From positions 3,410,001-3,474,000 of the forward strand of contig NC_061131.1 of assembly GCF_905220365.1 (NCBI RefSeq): a stretch of 64,000 bases of DNA, written 5' to 3'. Numbering within the stretch: the stretch's first letter is position 1; every line of letters starts with the position of its first letter. The notes beneath the pieces are model-generated. The model was not told the origin of the DNA, did not search any database, and saw nothing but the letters and a program-made list of their open reading frames with translations. This document shows positions 11,001 through 21,659 of this stretch, one piece after another. The stretch is from Vanessa cardui (lineage: Eukaryota; Arthropoda; Insecta; Lepidoptera; Nymphalidae). Both the position numbers and the translations under genes were made by a program.

Positions 11001-12922
11001 CGGTTTTCTTGTATATATACGGTTTTCTTCTATAGATTAAATTTTAATTTATCGTAATATATTTGTCAGTGAGATAACTTTATCGTACGATCGGTAAGAT
11101 ATTTATTTTAAATTTTGAATACGATAACAACACCGCTCATAACTTGCACCACATTACAAAGCAGTGACATCGAAATGGCGCCGGTAAATTTTCATAATTC
11201 ATTCGCAATTAAACGCGGAGCGCCATAAAATATTATTTGCAACTAAAATGTGTGCAAATTGCGTTGCTTAACAGCCTGTATAGTGGAATATGTTAATTCA
11301 ATATTAATGGCCTTTATACAGCTGTATCGTTATGTTTGATATGGACATGAATGTAATATTTTATGTAATCAACAAGATATATTTATTTATCGTTCGTTGC
11401 TTATTACATATTTTAATATGTTATTGCATTTTGAATTACATAAATATAAAACGTAATGAACGTTATATTTGCATTAAAACGTTAAATTTTTAATTATCTT
11501 ATTATTTAAACCACGATAGTGGATACATTAATTACTGAATATGGTGTTACTTTTTTTAATTTTTCAATATATAATGAGATTTTAAGTATGTTCAAGATAT
11601 TATATTATCATTTCCGATAAAACGTTTTAATGACGGTTTAAAAGCACACATTAATATAGTCAAACGGGTTAACATATAAAATTATTAAAAACAACATTTG
11701 TATAGAACATTAATGTATTGAAAGACACAATATTTAGGGGTTTCTTTTGTTAATAAGTCATGTAAGAAAGAAAACATAGCGAGGACATCTTTATATTATT
11801 GTATACTGACACAGACAACAGCTTGGTGTAATAAAGTCAATGGCCGGAGAGAATAATATGTTATACCTATAGATGTCCAGCAGAAACCTTATGGAATGTC
11901 TAAATCATCAATGCCTTCATTGTTTTTAACTCACGGAATTTAAACTTGCTACTCTATATACTATACTCAATACGAAAACCTATTAACTGACTAAATTCCC
12001 CTCTAAATTTTCCTAAAACTTCTATACAAATATAGACTGATAAATACACACCTATAAATATATAGACATGACCATACTATTATCTACATGTATAGATCTT
12101 TAATTAAAACAAGTAGGGGCTTATAAAATTAAATGTTCACAGGGAATTTCTCTGTCATCCGCACTAAATTAGTAGTCTTATTAAAAGTCGATCGATAACG
12201 ATTAGAAAGTGTGCAAGATACAGCATTTCTCCGTATTTACAAAGCGACTTGCCAAGAATCTTTATTGGTATATTCTTATCGCGATCAAAAGAAACAAAAT
12301 TTATTCCATCGAACGATTGTATTCCTTATTCCTATTATATAAGGATCGACATCGCTTGAAATAATATCGTTGCTTTTACATACTCGACTAGATATATCGG
12401 ATATGTAAGACATAAAAATCCATATTAGACGAACTAAAGTCATTCCAAGGGTAACGGTATGCCATAATTGCGGCAAAAACAGAATTACCAAATGAATTAA
12501 AGTGGGTAATAGAATGTCGAAACAGATAATAAATATGTTTTTTTTTTTTTCAAGAATAACTCGGTATATGCCATTGCAATTATAGTGGATTATATTTTAA
12601 TAACAATCATATTTTTTATAATATTTATGTTTACTGAATAAGTGACTAGGAGTTTGAACACGTTTGTTATAATAGGATATCTCATGATAATACTTTCATA
12701 GAACAATGGTATAATAATCAAACTAAACCAGACAGATAATGTTCAGAAATAAAGTAATATTCCAGTGTATACAAGTGTATAACTGTAGTAAAATACAAGT
12801 GTAGAACTGACGTTTTCTTAACTCTGAGTGACTACTGGAAGTGACTAATAGTCCCCAATAACTTTTTGTCAATTGTCAAATTTCAGAATATGTTTAGTCG
12901 AAATCATCTACCTCTAAGTGAT
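11001..12922. other. Unassigned AT-rich DNA
   Basis: No supported gene. 11160-11275 (GCGCCGGTAAATTTTCATAA, AATTAAACGCGGAGCGCC, ATAAAATATT) looks like unique regulatory DNA. A 68-codon - strand frame at 12285-12491 has no motif. Confidence 0.4.
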
Positions 12923-13108
12923 ATATTAATTATAAATGTGAAAGTAACTCTGTCTGCCTGTCTGTTGCTGTTTCAGTACCAAACCTCTGAACCAAATTTG
13001 ATGACATTTGATATGAAGCAAATTCGAATTCCAAGGAAGGACATAGGCTACTTTTTTGCCCAACACATCAAACTTTGGTCAACTAAACCTCTAAAACGCG
13101 CGAATAAA
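12923..13108 (-). repeat. Lepidopteran interspersed repeat, ACTAG/CCGCG type
   Basis: Read in reverse it carries the same blocks as the 1169 copy: the CTCTGTCTGCCTGTCTG tract, CTGAACCAAATTTGATGACA, GGAAGGACATAGGCTACTTT and a CGCGCG end. The 100-codon frame across it is an artefact of the repeat. Confidence 0.7.
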
Positions 13109-13728
13109 ATGACACTAACTGTTGGCATATACACTGTCCCTAACAACAACTATCGTGACAGCACTTAAACCTTAAAAGACGATCGAAAGAGACGGTGACT
13201 CGTCGTGAAATCGTTGACATACCACACCTTCGGTTACATTAATACCGTATTAATCGTTTATTGGACACGACTAACTGATTGGATTATTAGCAGCCATTTG
13301 CGAGTAATTTACGAAGGGCAATTTGTATTTTAATTTTTTTTTGTAGCTTCAGTGTGGTGTGGAAATTATTAGCCTGTCTAGTAACTTGTTGATTGAATAT
13401 CCTGTAATCAAATGCGTAATTATTGTCTTTAATTGGAATAAAATAAAATCTTTAAAATAAATAGAAACGTAGAAAAAAAACTGAATTTTACTATAGACAT
13501 ATGAGAGAGTGTTTCCCGAATCCACTTGTGTATGGTATGATCTTAGCCAAAATTTCGGCACTATATTTGAGGAATAACCTCTTGGTTTTTGTGTGCTTTG
13601 TTTTATGCTTAAAAATCATTAGGCATTTGCCCATATTTCTTCAAATCTTACGACTATGAATTGAAGTATAATATATAATAAAATCATATTAAAACGTAAT
13701 TTGATATGAAAATATATCAATGAAATAT
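13109..13728. other. Unassigned DNA
   Basis: No motif in the 70-codon - strand frame at 13349-13561 and no repeat recognised. Confidence 0.35.
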
Positions 13729-13866
13729 CAGCATCATCCTATTGGCTTTATCCCAATTTTTAATTGGGGTCCACGCAGCATATCTTTTTCTTCCATACTT
13801 CTCTTTCTGACGTCATCTCACAAGTAACATTCCTTTCCTTTATATTCATCCACATCCATGATCAAA
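13729..13866. repeat. Interspersed repeat fragment (TTTATCCCAA...GGGGTC type)
   Basis: The run CCTATTGGCTTTATCCCAAT, AATTGGGGTCC, CTTCCATACTTCTCTTTCTG, CACAAGTAACATTCCTTTCC is one I recognise as dispersed in Lepidoptera. The class is unknown, and no second copy lies in this window. Confidence 0.45.
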
Positions 13867-14861
13867 TTTTCCTAATGAAATATATCAACAAATTATTAAA
13901 TAATAAATTAATAAACTCTTAATTATCCCAAACCCACTGTATTTACGTGTGTTCGAAATTCAAATCACCGTTCGTATAACGTTATCAGCTTAGGTTTTAA
14001 GCATTACTTAACTTGCTTATTAAATTTTATTGGTACGGTGCTGTGGGTTTGAAATGTCGGCTTACAGAGGAAACACTTAGCATGTTTTGACATGAAATTA
14101 TTCAAATAAGGTCCGTATCAAGTGCTAACGATCAACGTTTTGGTTAGATTACTTTTGATCTAAGTGTTGCCAGTTGGAAATAAATAAAAATAATTGATGG
14201 TATTTAAATTTTTTTGGATATTCATTGGTAATTTGAAAAAATAATGTGTTCTAAAGTAAATATTGTTGAAACTGTTACGATTTGGAAAATATGACAAAAG
14301 TGACCCTGATAATCTCTGTCCTGTTGGAAGACTCAGGTTCAGCACTGGACAAAAACAAGCTGATGATGATGAAATTACATAATACAAGCAATGTTTATTT
14401 TTGTATTTATTGGCACTACTAGCAAATATAGAAAGAATAATTTGCCATAAACGTGAAGGTTTCTTCGAAGAGCTTTGCTAATGTTCTACGATCATGACAT
14501 TTCAAAATACTTCGATTAAATTAACAACCCAGTAACAATATTTAGCACATTTATCTTTAGAATCATAAATAATTTTGACCAAAAATTTTCTTAAATAATT
14601 TATCGACAAAGTTCTAGAACGTGGTCAAGGTGCTCTACCAATTAAAACGTGACACAGTGTTTATTCTGACGAAGCCTTTGATACGCCTACCTGCATTCTG
14701 TCTCTTATGTAAATATAAATAAGCAGCAAATATTATAGAAACGTAAACATTTCAGTCGAACTGTTATGGGTCGGCTTTGCTATGCGGGAATTAAGATTTA
14801 ATCACCATTATTGCCCTGACTTTATTTAATTACTTCAAATCAGTGCAGCAGCAGCTACGGA
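13867..14861. other. Unassigned DNA
   Basis: No gene or repeat recognised. A 75-codon - strand frame at 14160-14387 shows no domain. Confidence 0.35.
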
Positions 14862-15152
14862 AGGGAGATGGCCCAGTGAATAGAACGCGTGCATCTTAAC
14901 CGATGCTTGCGGGTTCAAAGACAAACACGTCTAAATATTCATGTGCTTAATTTGTGTTTATAATTCATCTCGTTCTCGGCGGTGAAGAAAAACATCGTAA
15001 GGAAACTTGCATGTTTGAAATTTATATAGAAATACTGCCACATGTGTATTCCATGAACCAGCATGGAACAGCGTTGAGGATATATTCCAAACCTTCTCCT
15101 CAAAGAAAGAGGAGGCCTTAGCCTAGAAGTGAGAAACTTACAGTTGTTGTTG
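14862..15152 (+). mobile_element. tRNA-derived SINE, family A, the only + strand copy
   Basis: A-box region GATGGCCCAGTGAATAGAAC at about 14868 and the B-box-like GCGGGTTCAAAG at about 14909 are followed by the shared body, ending in (GTT)n at 15142-15152. The B box is damaged after GGGTTCAAA, and the tRNA-like head then skips the CCCAGGCAAGCACC segment present in other copies, so this copy has an internal deletion. Confidence 0.88.
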
Positions 15153-16163
15153 TAAGATATGCTAAGTTATCTTCCTGATGTCAGCCATCCAGTGGTGGAG
15201 CTGATTGATTCTGTGTTTGATGGTAAGATACAGATAATTGCAGTCGAGATGCCTCCGTTCTATTTCTAGTTGCGGAATCTTAATGTTTCGAGTGAAATTA
15301 AAACGTAGTAAGAAATTTATAGTTGTTAAACTAATTATATTTTAATGTTCGGATTTAACTTTTTTTATAATATAATCTTATGATAAGATTCTTAGCAATC
15401 CCGACATTCATTAATAATACAGTAAATCAAGCATTTAATATGATATATGTATTTCATATTCCCAATCGTATTGCGAAGGTTTTTATTTCAATTTATATAA
15501 AAACTGTTTTTATGTCGAGTTTCTTTACGAAGGTACGTAGGGCCGTCGTAGATTTTATAGCTCAGGTCGGTTGTAATTTAGCAGTTATCGCTTTATTTCC
15601 CGCTCATTTAGATTTTATATTCCTGATATGGGTTATTAATTTTAGTAAATGGCAGTTACCTAGTTTTACGACGGCGCGTAGTGTTGGTCTTTAGTTCTTT
15701 ATACGATATTATGTTTTACGTAGCTTTAAAATTGGTCGGGTTTCATAATTTGTGTTCAAATTATGTTTGGTCTTATCTAAGATATCATGACCTTTTCAAT
15801 TTAGTTGGTTGTTATTTATTATGATATGGGTTGACGTTGTTATTATTTTTTAATAGGTCCTTATGATTTATAGTATAATGAAATTGAGAGATAGCATCTA
15901 TTGTTGCATGGATTACTATATGTTTTTTAAGAGTAAATTTATGACTTTATACATTTCTAATGCCTACAACCGTCGCTTTCGATTTGAATCTTATACAGAG
16001 AACAAGCATAAGACACATTATTTATTATTTTTCATCAATCTAGTTACTTTGATATCAACAGGAGCTAGCAAAAGCAAAACAAGTTTTACTTTTTTCTCAC
16101 CACAGAAATGCGATTCTGTGAGTATTCACTTCTTATCTCACTCGTGAAATTGTAATAGCCCAA
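15153..16163. other. Unassigned DNA with a 104-codon open frame
   Basis: 15380-15694 (+) is open for 104 codons, the longest unexplained frame outside elements. It is very hydrophobic with no recognised domain, and its codons do not look selected. The stretch repeats words such as GATTTTATA, so a regulatory element or chance is likelier than a gene. Confidence 0.3.
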
Positions 16164-16445
16164 GAGTCAGTGATCGGCAGACTTACGTTATAGTAGAAGC
16201 TCCATATTACTGTCAGGTATACTGCTTCATCTGCTGTTGGTGAAATGGTGGTTCACTATTCCCATCGAGGGTTCCTTTAAGCGTACCATGGAGTCGAAAA
16301 GCATAAAAATCGTCTTTCTAAACATGATCGCAGCAAGTCTGCCTTTTTGATATCTTGTAATATATAAAAAAATATATAGAAAACTTCAATGGAGAAGCAG
16401 TACACCAGCTTGCTACTATAACGAAAGTTTGCCGATCACTGGCTC
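16164..16445. mobile_element. MITE with long imperfect terminal inverted repeats
   Basis: 16164-16196 matches the reverse complement of 16413-16445 with three mismatches, and similarity resumes at the GTATACTGCTTC block further in. The ends read GAG(T/C)CAGTGATCGGCA, close to hAT termini (CAGTGxTCGGCA). No 8-bp duplication is visible on either side, so superfamily and exact boundary (16164 or 16168) are uncertain. At 282 bp it encodes nothing. Confidence 0.65.
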
Positions 16446-16464
16446 TCAATCTATAACAACTGTC

Positions 16465-17235
16465 ATAGATTGATACGCCATTTTGACACGTGTATCATGA
16501 AATTTTATGATCATCGTATTCAATTTAATATATCACATTCTGACATAATCACAATCGTGTACTGTGATTTGATTCGAGTTTCTTGTTAGAGAATAGGCCT
16601 ACAGGCCCAGGGGTATCCGACGCACAGAATTCCATGTTATTGTATTGTCCGCCTAATCTACCCAGGATTAAAGCTCTGATTTGTAACTTGATGATTCTAG
16701 CCCAAACTATATTATACAGAACAACAACAACAGCCTGTAAATTTGCCGACTGCTGGGCTGAGGCCTCCTCGCCCTCTGAGAAGAAGGTTTGGAACATATT
16801 CCACCATTGTATATATTAATTTAAATGCTTTTAACAGTGGTTATGAATTTATTTTCCTTGTTTATTTTTTCATCATGCCACAGGTTGATTCTTGTATGAA
16901 ATAAAATGCATAATATTATTTATAGTTGACTCTCTCTAAGAACAAATTTATTAACATAAGAATTAACAACATTAAATGCTTAAATATATATATACAAATA
17001 TTAACTAAAACTAGTTACTGTATAAATCTTGACCGCGTGGAATGGTGGCAAGAATGCTAGCAGCATTTCCCCGTTGAATCGCAATTTCGATCCTCTGGGC
17101 AAAAAACGAACCAGCCCTCCTGTCACCAGTGGAGGCAATGCGGCGAGGTGTTATACTTTTGATGAAGCTTTTTGCACCACTACTCCAAGGGCCAAGCGTT
17201 TCGACAGCAAATGAATTATTTATATAATTAAACAA
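16465..17235 (-). pseudogene. Unclassified retroelement 3' end, copy 1 (C-terminal protein fragment plus 3' region)
   Basis: The - strand frame at 17011-17235 (up to 74 codons) contains FAVETLGPWSSG, GDRRAGSFFAQRIEIAIQRG and NAASILATIP. I recognise this type of tail from C-termini of invertebrate retroelement-like proteins, but I cannot name the clade. A second, more decayed copy lies at 20282-20880, with a matching downstream block (16465-16590 versus 20282-20420) in the same order. Only the last part of the ORF is present, so this is a 5'-truncated relic. A SINE fragment at 16720-16806 sits in its 3' region and is absent from the other copy. Confidence 0.55.
16720..16806 (-). mobile_element. 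SINE family A, 3'-end fragment
   Basis: ACAACAACAACAGCCTGTAA tail, then the CTGCTGGGCTGAGGCCTCC and GGAACATATTCCACCA blocks, stopping there. This is the 3' end of the SINE on the - strand, 5'-truncated. The two opposite frames at 16549-16819 overlap it and are not genes. Confidence 0.85.
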
Positions 17236-18237
17236 TAATTTGGTATCTTCGTATATCGTGGATTTCTATTATAATGACGAATTAATGAATCTCATACAAT
17301 ACACTGAGATTATATATCTCTATAACTAATACTGTTATTACATAAGATAATTACAGTATTAGTTTTTGTACATATATCACGTCAATTTAATTTTAAACAA
17401 TTTTTATCTCTCAATTATTTTATTGTAAAATGCTATGCTGTTTTATTAAATAGATATAATTACAAATATAATTTAGTTTATAAATATTAATGGTCATTGA
17501 AATGATCATTAAGTCGGACACTTTATTAAAATGCTGGTGCAATTAAAAGGCGAGGTTGCGCTGCAAAAAATACATGTTTCAAAATAAAATACATGTTTTA
17601 AAATAATTTAAAATTTCAACGTAATAATAAAAAGTTCGAGATAATAAATCAAATGCAATTATAGGATTAAGTGTATTTTTATTACCTAAATAATTTATTG
17701 TTCTCACTGTTGTTTATATAACTTAATTTTATTTTTTATATATCATAAAATATTATGTGTACGATATGTTTTTAAAGTACGCTATATGTATTTACTTATA
17801 GTAAGAGTAAGGGTAGACTGATTAAATGTAGAACCTCCTTCGATAAAATATAATTGAGTTCGATTTAATATGTAGACTGGTGTGCCTTATTCTCATAATC
17901 AGATGGTATAACAAATCAGAAACGACCCTAGTTAGTTTAGTGTTTAATTCTTTACACTGGCAACTTGGCAGCCATAGCTGGCAACTAATAATTGATTATA
18001 ATCAAGTGTTCTATGATGAAATAGTCACTAATCTGGAGATGCAGGACTATTGTCCATATGAGCTCCAGTGATGCTCTGATGTTGACGAGCTTGATCTTCT
18101 CGTACCTGAGGAAGACCAGCGCCATTTGATGACGTTCTTCAGCATGTAAAAGTGCATACGACCTCGCTCAAGCAGCTGTAAAGAAAATCAGAATATTTTT
18201 AATTTATCGACTTATGATATTGAATCATAATTAATAT
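17236..18237. other. Unassigned AT-rich DNA
   Basis: Mostly A+T runs. A 63-codon + frame at 17880-18071 has no motif. Positions 18070-18180 are somewhat GC-richer but all frames are short. Confidence 0.35.
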
Positions 18238-18440
18238 GGTAGTCAGAGTAAGAAAACCTTCGTCAGTTTTCAAATTCATTCCTTTGTCAAATCTTAAACA
18301 CTTATTACCTTTTGAAACTAAACATCAAATCATTTCGACACAATATGTCATTCTAGATGATCGGTAAAGCAAATTATCGCTCATACTGAGCATACGAAAG
18401 GAGATCTTAAGGTGACGAACCATATCTTACACTGAGTGTA
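18238..18440. mobile_element. 203-bp TA-flanked MITE, copy 1
   Basis: Homologous over its whole length to 36894-37095. Shared blocks include GTCAGAGTAAGAAA, CTTCGTCAGTTTTCAA, TTATTACCTTTTGAA, TTATCGCTCATACTGAGCA and CTTAAGGTGACGAACC. The right end (18423-18440) matches the reverse complement of the canonical left end of copy 2 at 15 of 18 positions. The first bases of this copy (GGTAG for TACAG) have drifted. It has no coding capacity. Confidence 0.7.
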
Positions 18441-18917
18441 CATAATAATTATGATTAAGTAAAAATTGCGTTTTACCATAGCAATGTATTCGTTAATTTT
18501 TTTTGAATAACATCTTAAAGATATTACATGACATAGAATTATTATTAAATGTTAAACATTGCAAATAAATTGTATAAAAATAAATACAACAAATTATCTC
18601 TTTACCATATCTAGTAATTTAATTTGTGCGTTCAACCTTAATTAGAGACTAAAAAACAAATTAATAATGTATTATTAAATAAAATTCTTACAATTATAAT
18701 TGATATGAATTAAAATATATAATGCGTTAAATATTATTACTCAAATTAACATCTGTCTATGATTAAAATTTATTTTTTATTTCAAATGAATAAAGATGAT
18801 GGAAATAAAAATAGCTTGTTTTACTAATATACATATATATTTATAAACACGGATGGATACTGTTTTGTATTATATGTATACCGTTATTATTTTAAATTAA
18901 AGAAATATAAAAAGATT
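18441..18917. other. Unassigned, extremely AT-rich DNA
   Basis: No feature recognised. Confidence 0.35.
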
Positions 18918-19100
18918 GAGCTAAGGTCTATTGTGATGGTGTTCAAAGAGGTCCATACCACCACACAGCTTCCACGCAGATTGGTGGATACACATGTGAC
19001 AGAATTTCATCAGACACACGCAGATTTCCTCAAAATGTATTTCTTCATCGCCAAGCACGCGATGAGGTATATAAACAAATTATGCACATGAAAACGGAAA
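18918..19100 (-). mobile_element. SINE family A, diverged central fragment
   Basis: CTAAGGTCT, GATTGGTGGATACACATGTG, ACAGAATTTCATCAGACACA and CAAGCACGCGATGAG follow the SINE order on the - strand. The tRNA-like head is missing or unrecognisable after 19100. One of the most diverged copies. Confidence 0.7.
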
Positions 19101-19519
19101 GGTAAGAATCCTAAATATTGGATTACGATTTAAGTGTTCTTACTTCTAATGTGATGATGATGATCTTATAGGCTTAGAGAGGGGGAGGCTTATTGATTTT
19201 AGACATTTATTAATCTCCAAAACAGATGACGCACGAATCATATTAACTGTTTTTTATTAAACTTAATGAAGTATTTCAAGACATTATAGCTGTTTGTAAA
19301 TAAAATAAAAGTATTTGCTTTGTAACGTCACCACTGTCTGACTGCAAACTTCTCCTTAAAAGATTATTATCAAAACATTTTATTTTTAACCTTTAATGTA
19401 TATTATTGAATTAAAATATTACCTTTTAAGTATAACATAGTGTTTTAATTAATTTACATTCCTATAAACTGAACTAATGTAATATTGTTGTGGACAAATG
19501 GTGGTGTTGGTATAACTAC

Positions 19520-19690
19520 AGAGTTTTTTACTTCTTCCGGTTTTTCTTGGTAGGGACTTCTTTCCTGGAGGTAGCTTCATTAAACAGTTAATATGTAGTT
19601 TACTCAACAGGTACTTAATTCATCAGTGTAGTAAGACGCTTATAAAGTTCATTTATTTGCCTACATGAATAAAGCATATATTTGTTTGGT
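19520..19690 (+). repeat. LINE-type 3' tail fragment
   Basis: CTTCTTCCGGTTTTTCTTGG, GGAGGTAGCTTCATTAAACA and CTACATGAATAAAG match the order of the better copy at 44008-44148. These segments end near AATAAAG, which suggests 3' UTRs of a LINE. The source LINE is not identified. Confidence 0.5.
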
Positions 19691-19821
19691 ACTTATCCTT
19701 TTATAGACATTTAATAACCAATAAAATAAGAATTTATTTAATAAATGAATTTATATAGATATTCAATTTAAAAAATCATATTAACAACAAGTTAAGATGA
19801 CAGCAAGAATGAAATTTGTAA

Positions 19822-19940
19822 TGTCCCTTGTGTCTACATCGACCCACTTACTCTTCAGGAATTTTAAATGATACCATTGGCTGAGATTTGAGAAATAGAT
19901 GTTTGATGACAAACCACCCAAACAGATTTGCAAAAGTCTT
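19822..19940 (-). repeat. Diverged R1 fragment
   Basis: ATGTCCCTTGTGTCTACA and CACCCAAACAGATTTGCAAA align with R1 read in reverse. Strongly decayed. Confidence 0.35.
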
Positions 19941-20281
19941 AACCATAAGTTTATATAAATAAAATTACGTATTAATAAATTAATATAATAATTACACGTG
20001 TCACGCTGTCCGTACAAATTCCATTAGAGATCAATAAATTCTTGTATGTAATAAACACATAATTTGCATCGTTAACACTTTGTACCAAATACGATATATT
20101 TATAAACTGATTTATATAAGATTTTAATCAGACAGTAAACTAAAGAATAAGATTTTTTCTTTTTATGTCAACATGCCCTGGTCTAATAAGTATAAAAATA
20201 ACTGGAAGACGTTGTTTTGTAAACGGTTTGTACCGTCTACAAAATATATAAATTTTTTGTTTAACGAAACTTTGACAATCG

Positions 20282-20880
20282 AGTTACGTTGATACGCCTT
20301 TTTGATACTTGTATGCTATAAAATTCACCATTATTATAGTCAGTATCCCATGTCACATCCTGTCATTACTCTCTCATGTTCTGCGGTGAGTTTCGAGTTT
20401 TGTCTCATGGAATCTCTGTATAGATCGGTTGCACGACGACAGTGTTATGATTTAATTATTAACGCATTTATAATAATAGTATAAATAGCTATAGAAACAT
20501 AAATAACAAATTATGAATGTACCAGTTTCAATCAGTTGCTACCAGCTTAGAACGACTACATGAATGAATTAATACATACATATTAATACAAATTTAATAC
20601 ACAACAACACACTTATGTAACAAATAAATTTATATTTAGAATTACCTACATATTTATTTATGTGAATTACATATAAGCAATGATATAAAATAGTTTACTG
20701 TATAAATCTTGACAACGTGGAATGGTGGTAAGACTGCAAGCAGCATTTTCCTGTTAAATCGCAATTCTGATCCTCTGGGTAAAAAGTAAACAAGCCTCCT
20801 AGTGAAGGTGATAAGATGAGACGTTACCAAAATGTTTGTGATGCTCCAACTCTATGTCAATGTAATAATTGCCATATATT
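20282..20880 (-). pseudogene. Unclassified retroelement 3' end, copy 2 (decayed)
   Basis: 20696-20870 aligns to the coding tail of copy 1 at about 17011-17200. Read on the - strand the frame shows RI-x-IAI followed by a TAA in place of the Gln codon seen in copy 1, and a one-base loss shifts the frame near the GDRRAG block. The 3' block 20282-20420 matches 16465-16590 (TTGATACGCC-TTTTGA, GAGTTT). Copy 2 lacks the SINE fragment. Both copies lie in the same orientation about 3.7 kb apart, either separate insertions or a local duplication. Confidence 0.5.
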
Positions 20881-21276
20881 ATAAGTTTCATCGTATATAA
20901 ACCTAATTTATATAAATACAGTATAATTGTTATTTTAACCAGAAAACAGCTGCAATAAAAAAATTAAAATAATTATAATTAATTTACGAATAAATAAACG
21001 TATCCACGTTTCTTATAATAGAATTACTTTAAATATAATTAAAACATATATAATTAATTAAACAAATCTTTTAGGTAAATTTCATGCAAATTATAGAATT
21101 AATTATAATAACGAGATAAGATATTATAAAATTTTCACATGAGTAATTTAATTTTAGTACGTACATCAAAAACAAAGACCGCTCTATAGATATGTATCGC
21201 GTGGGTTGAATCGTCGACTCGAAACATAATTTATTATGACATTTAAATTTCGAATTAAAAATGTTTATCTTGTGTT
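20881..21276. other. AT-rich DNA before the LINE
   Basis: No feature recognised. The LINE 5' junction is within a few bases of 21271-21280. Confidence 0.35.
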
Positions 21277-21615
21277 ATGAAGATGAAATATCCGCCACGA
21301 TCTATTGTAGTTCAGTTTAGCTCAATGAATATTCGAGACAGCTTCCTAGCATCTGTTATCAAATTTAACAAAACGCACCCAAATGACAAATTGAACACAT
21401 CGCATTTAGGTATCGGGGGAATCAAGAAACCTATTTATGTTATGGAACATTTATCGCCTGCAAACAAAGCTCTACATGCGGCCACAAGAATCAAGGCGAA
21501 GGAAAAGGGCTATAGATACGTATGGATAAGGAACGGGCGTATCTTTGTTCGGAAAAATGACAGTTCAGATTTCAAAATAGTTAAGGACATGGAGTTTTTG
21601 GATACGTTAAAGTAA
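21277..21615 (+). pseudogene. LINE ORF1, C-terminal FP25K-type domain only
   Basis: The 112 residues include RSIVVQFSSMNIRDSFL, LNTSHLGIGG, YVMEHLSPANKALH and GYRYVWIRNGRIFVRKND, matching the C-terminal domain shared by baculovirus FP25K proteins and ORF1 proteins of insect LINEs (Pfam Baculo_FP family), an RNA-binding/chaperone part of the RNP. The usual N-terminal zinc finger and coiled coil are absent, and upstream frames stop at 21256, so this copy cannot make a complete ORF1 protein. The ATG at 21277 may be fortuitous. Confidence 0.85.
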
Positions 21616-21659
21616 TGTCGGTAATTTTTTAAAAGTGTTGTCATGATTTTGGTATTATA

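Noticed and set aside
16164..16445. Firm assignment of the inverted-repeat element to hAT
   Set aside because: The terminus is hAT-like, but flanks CCAAGAGT and GCTCTCAA are not an 8-bp direct duplication.
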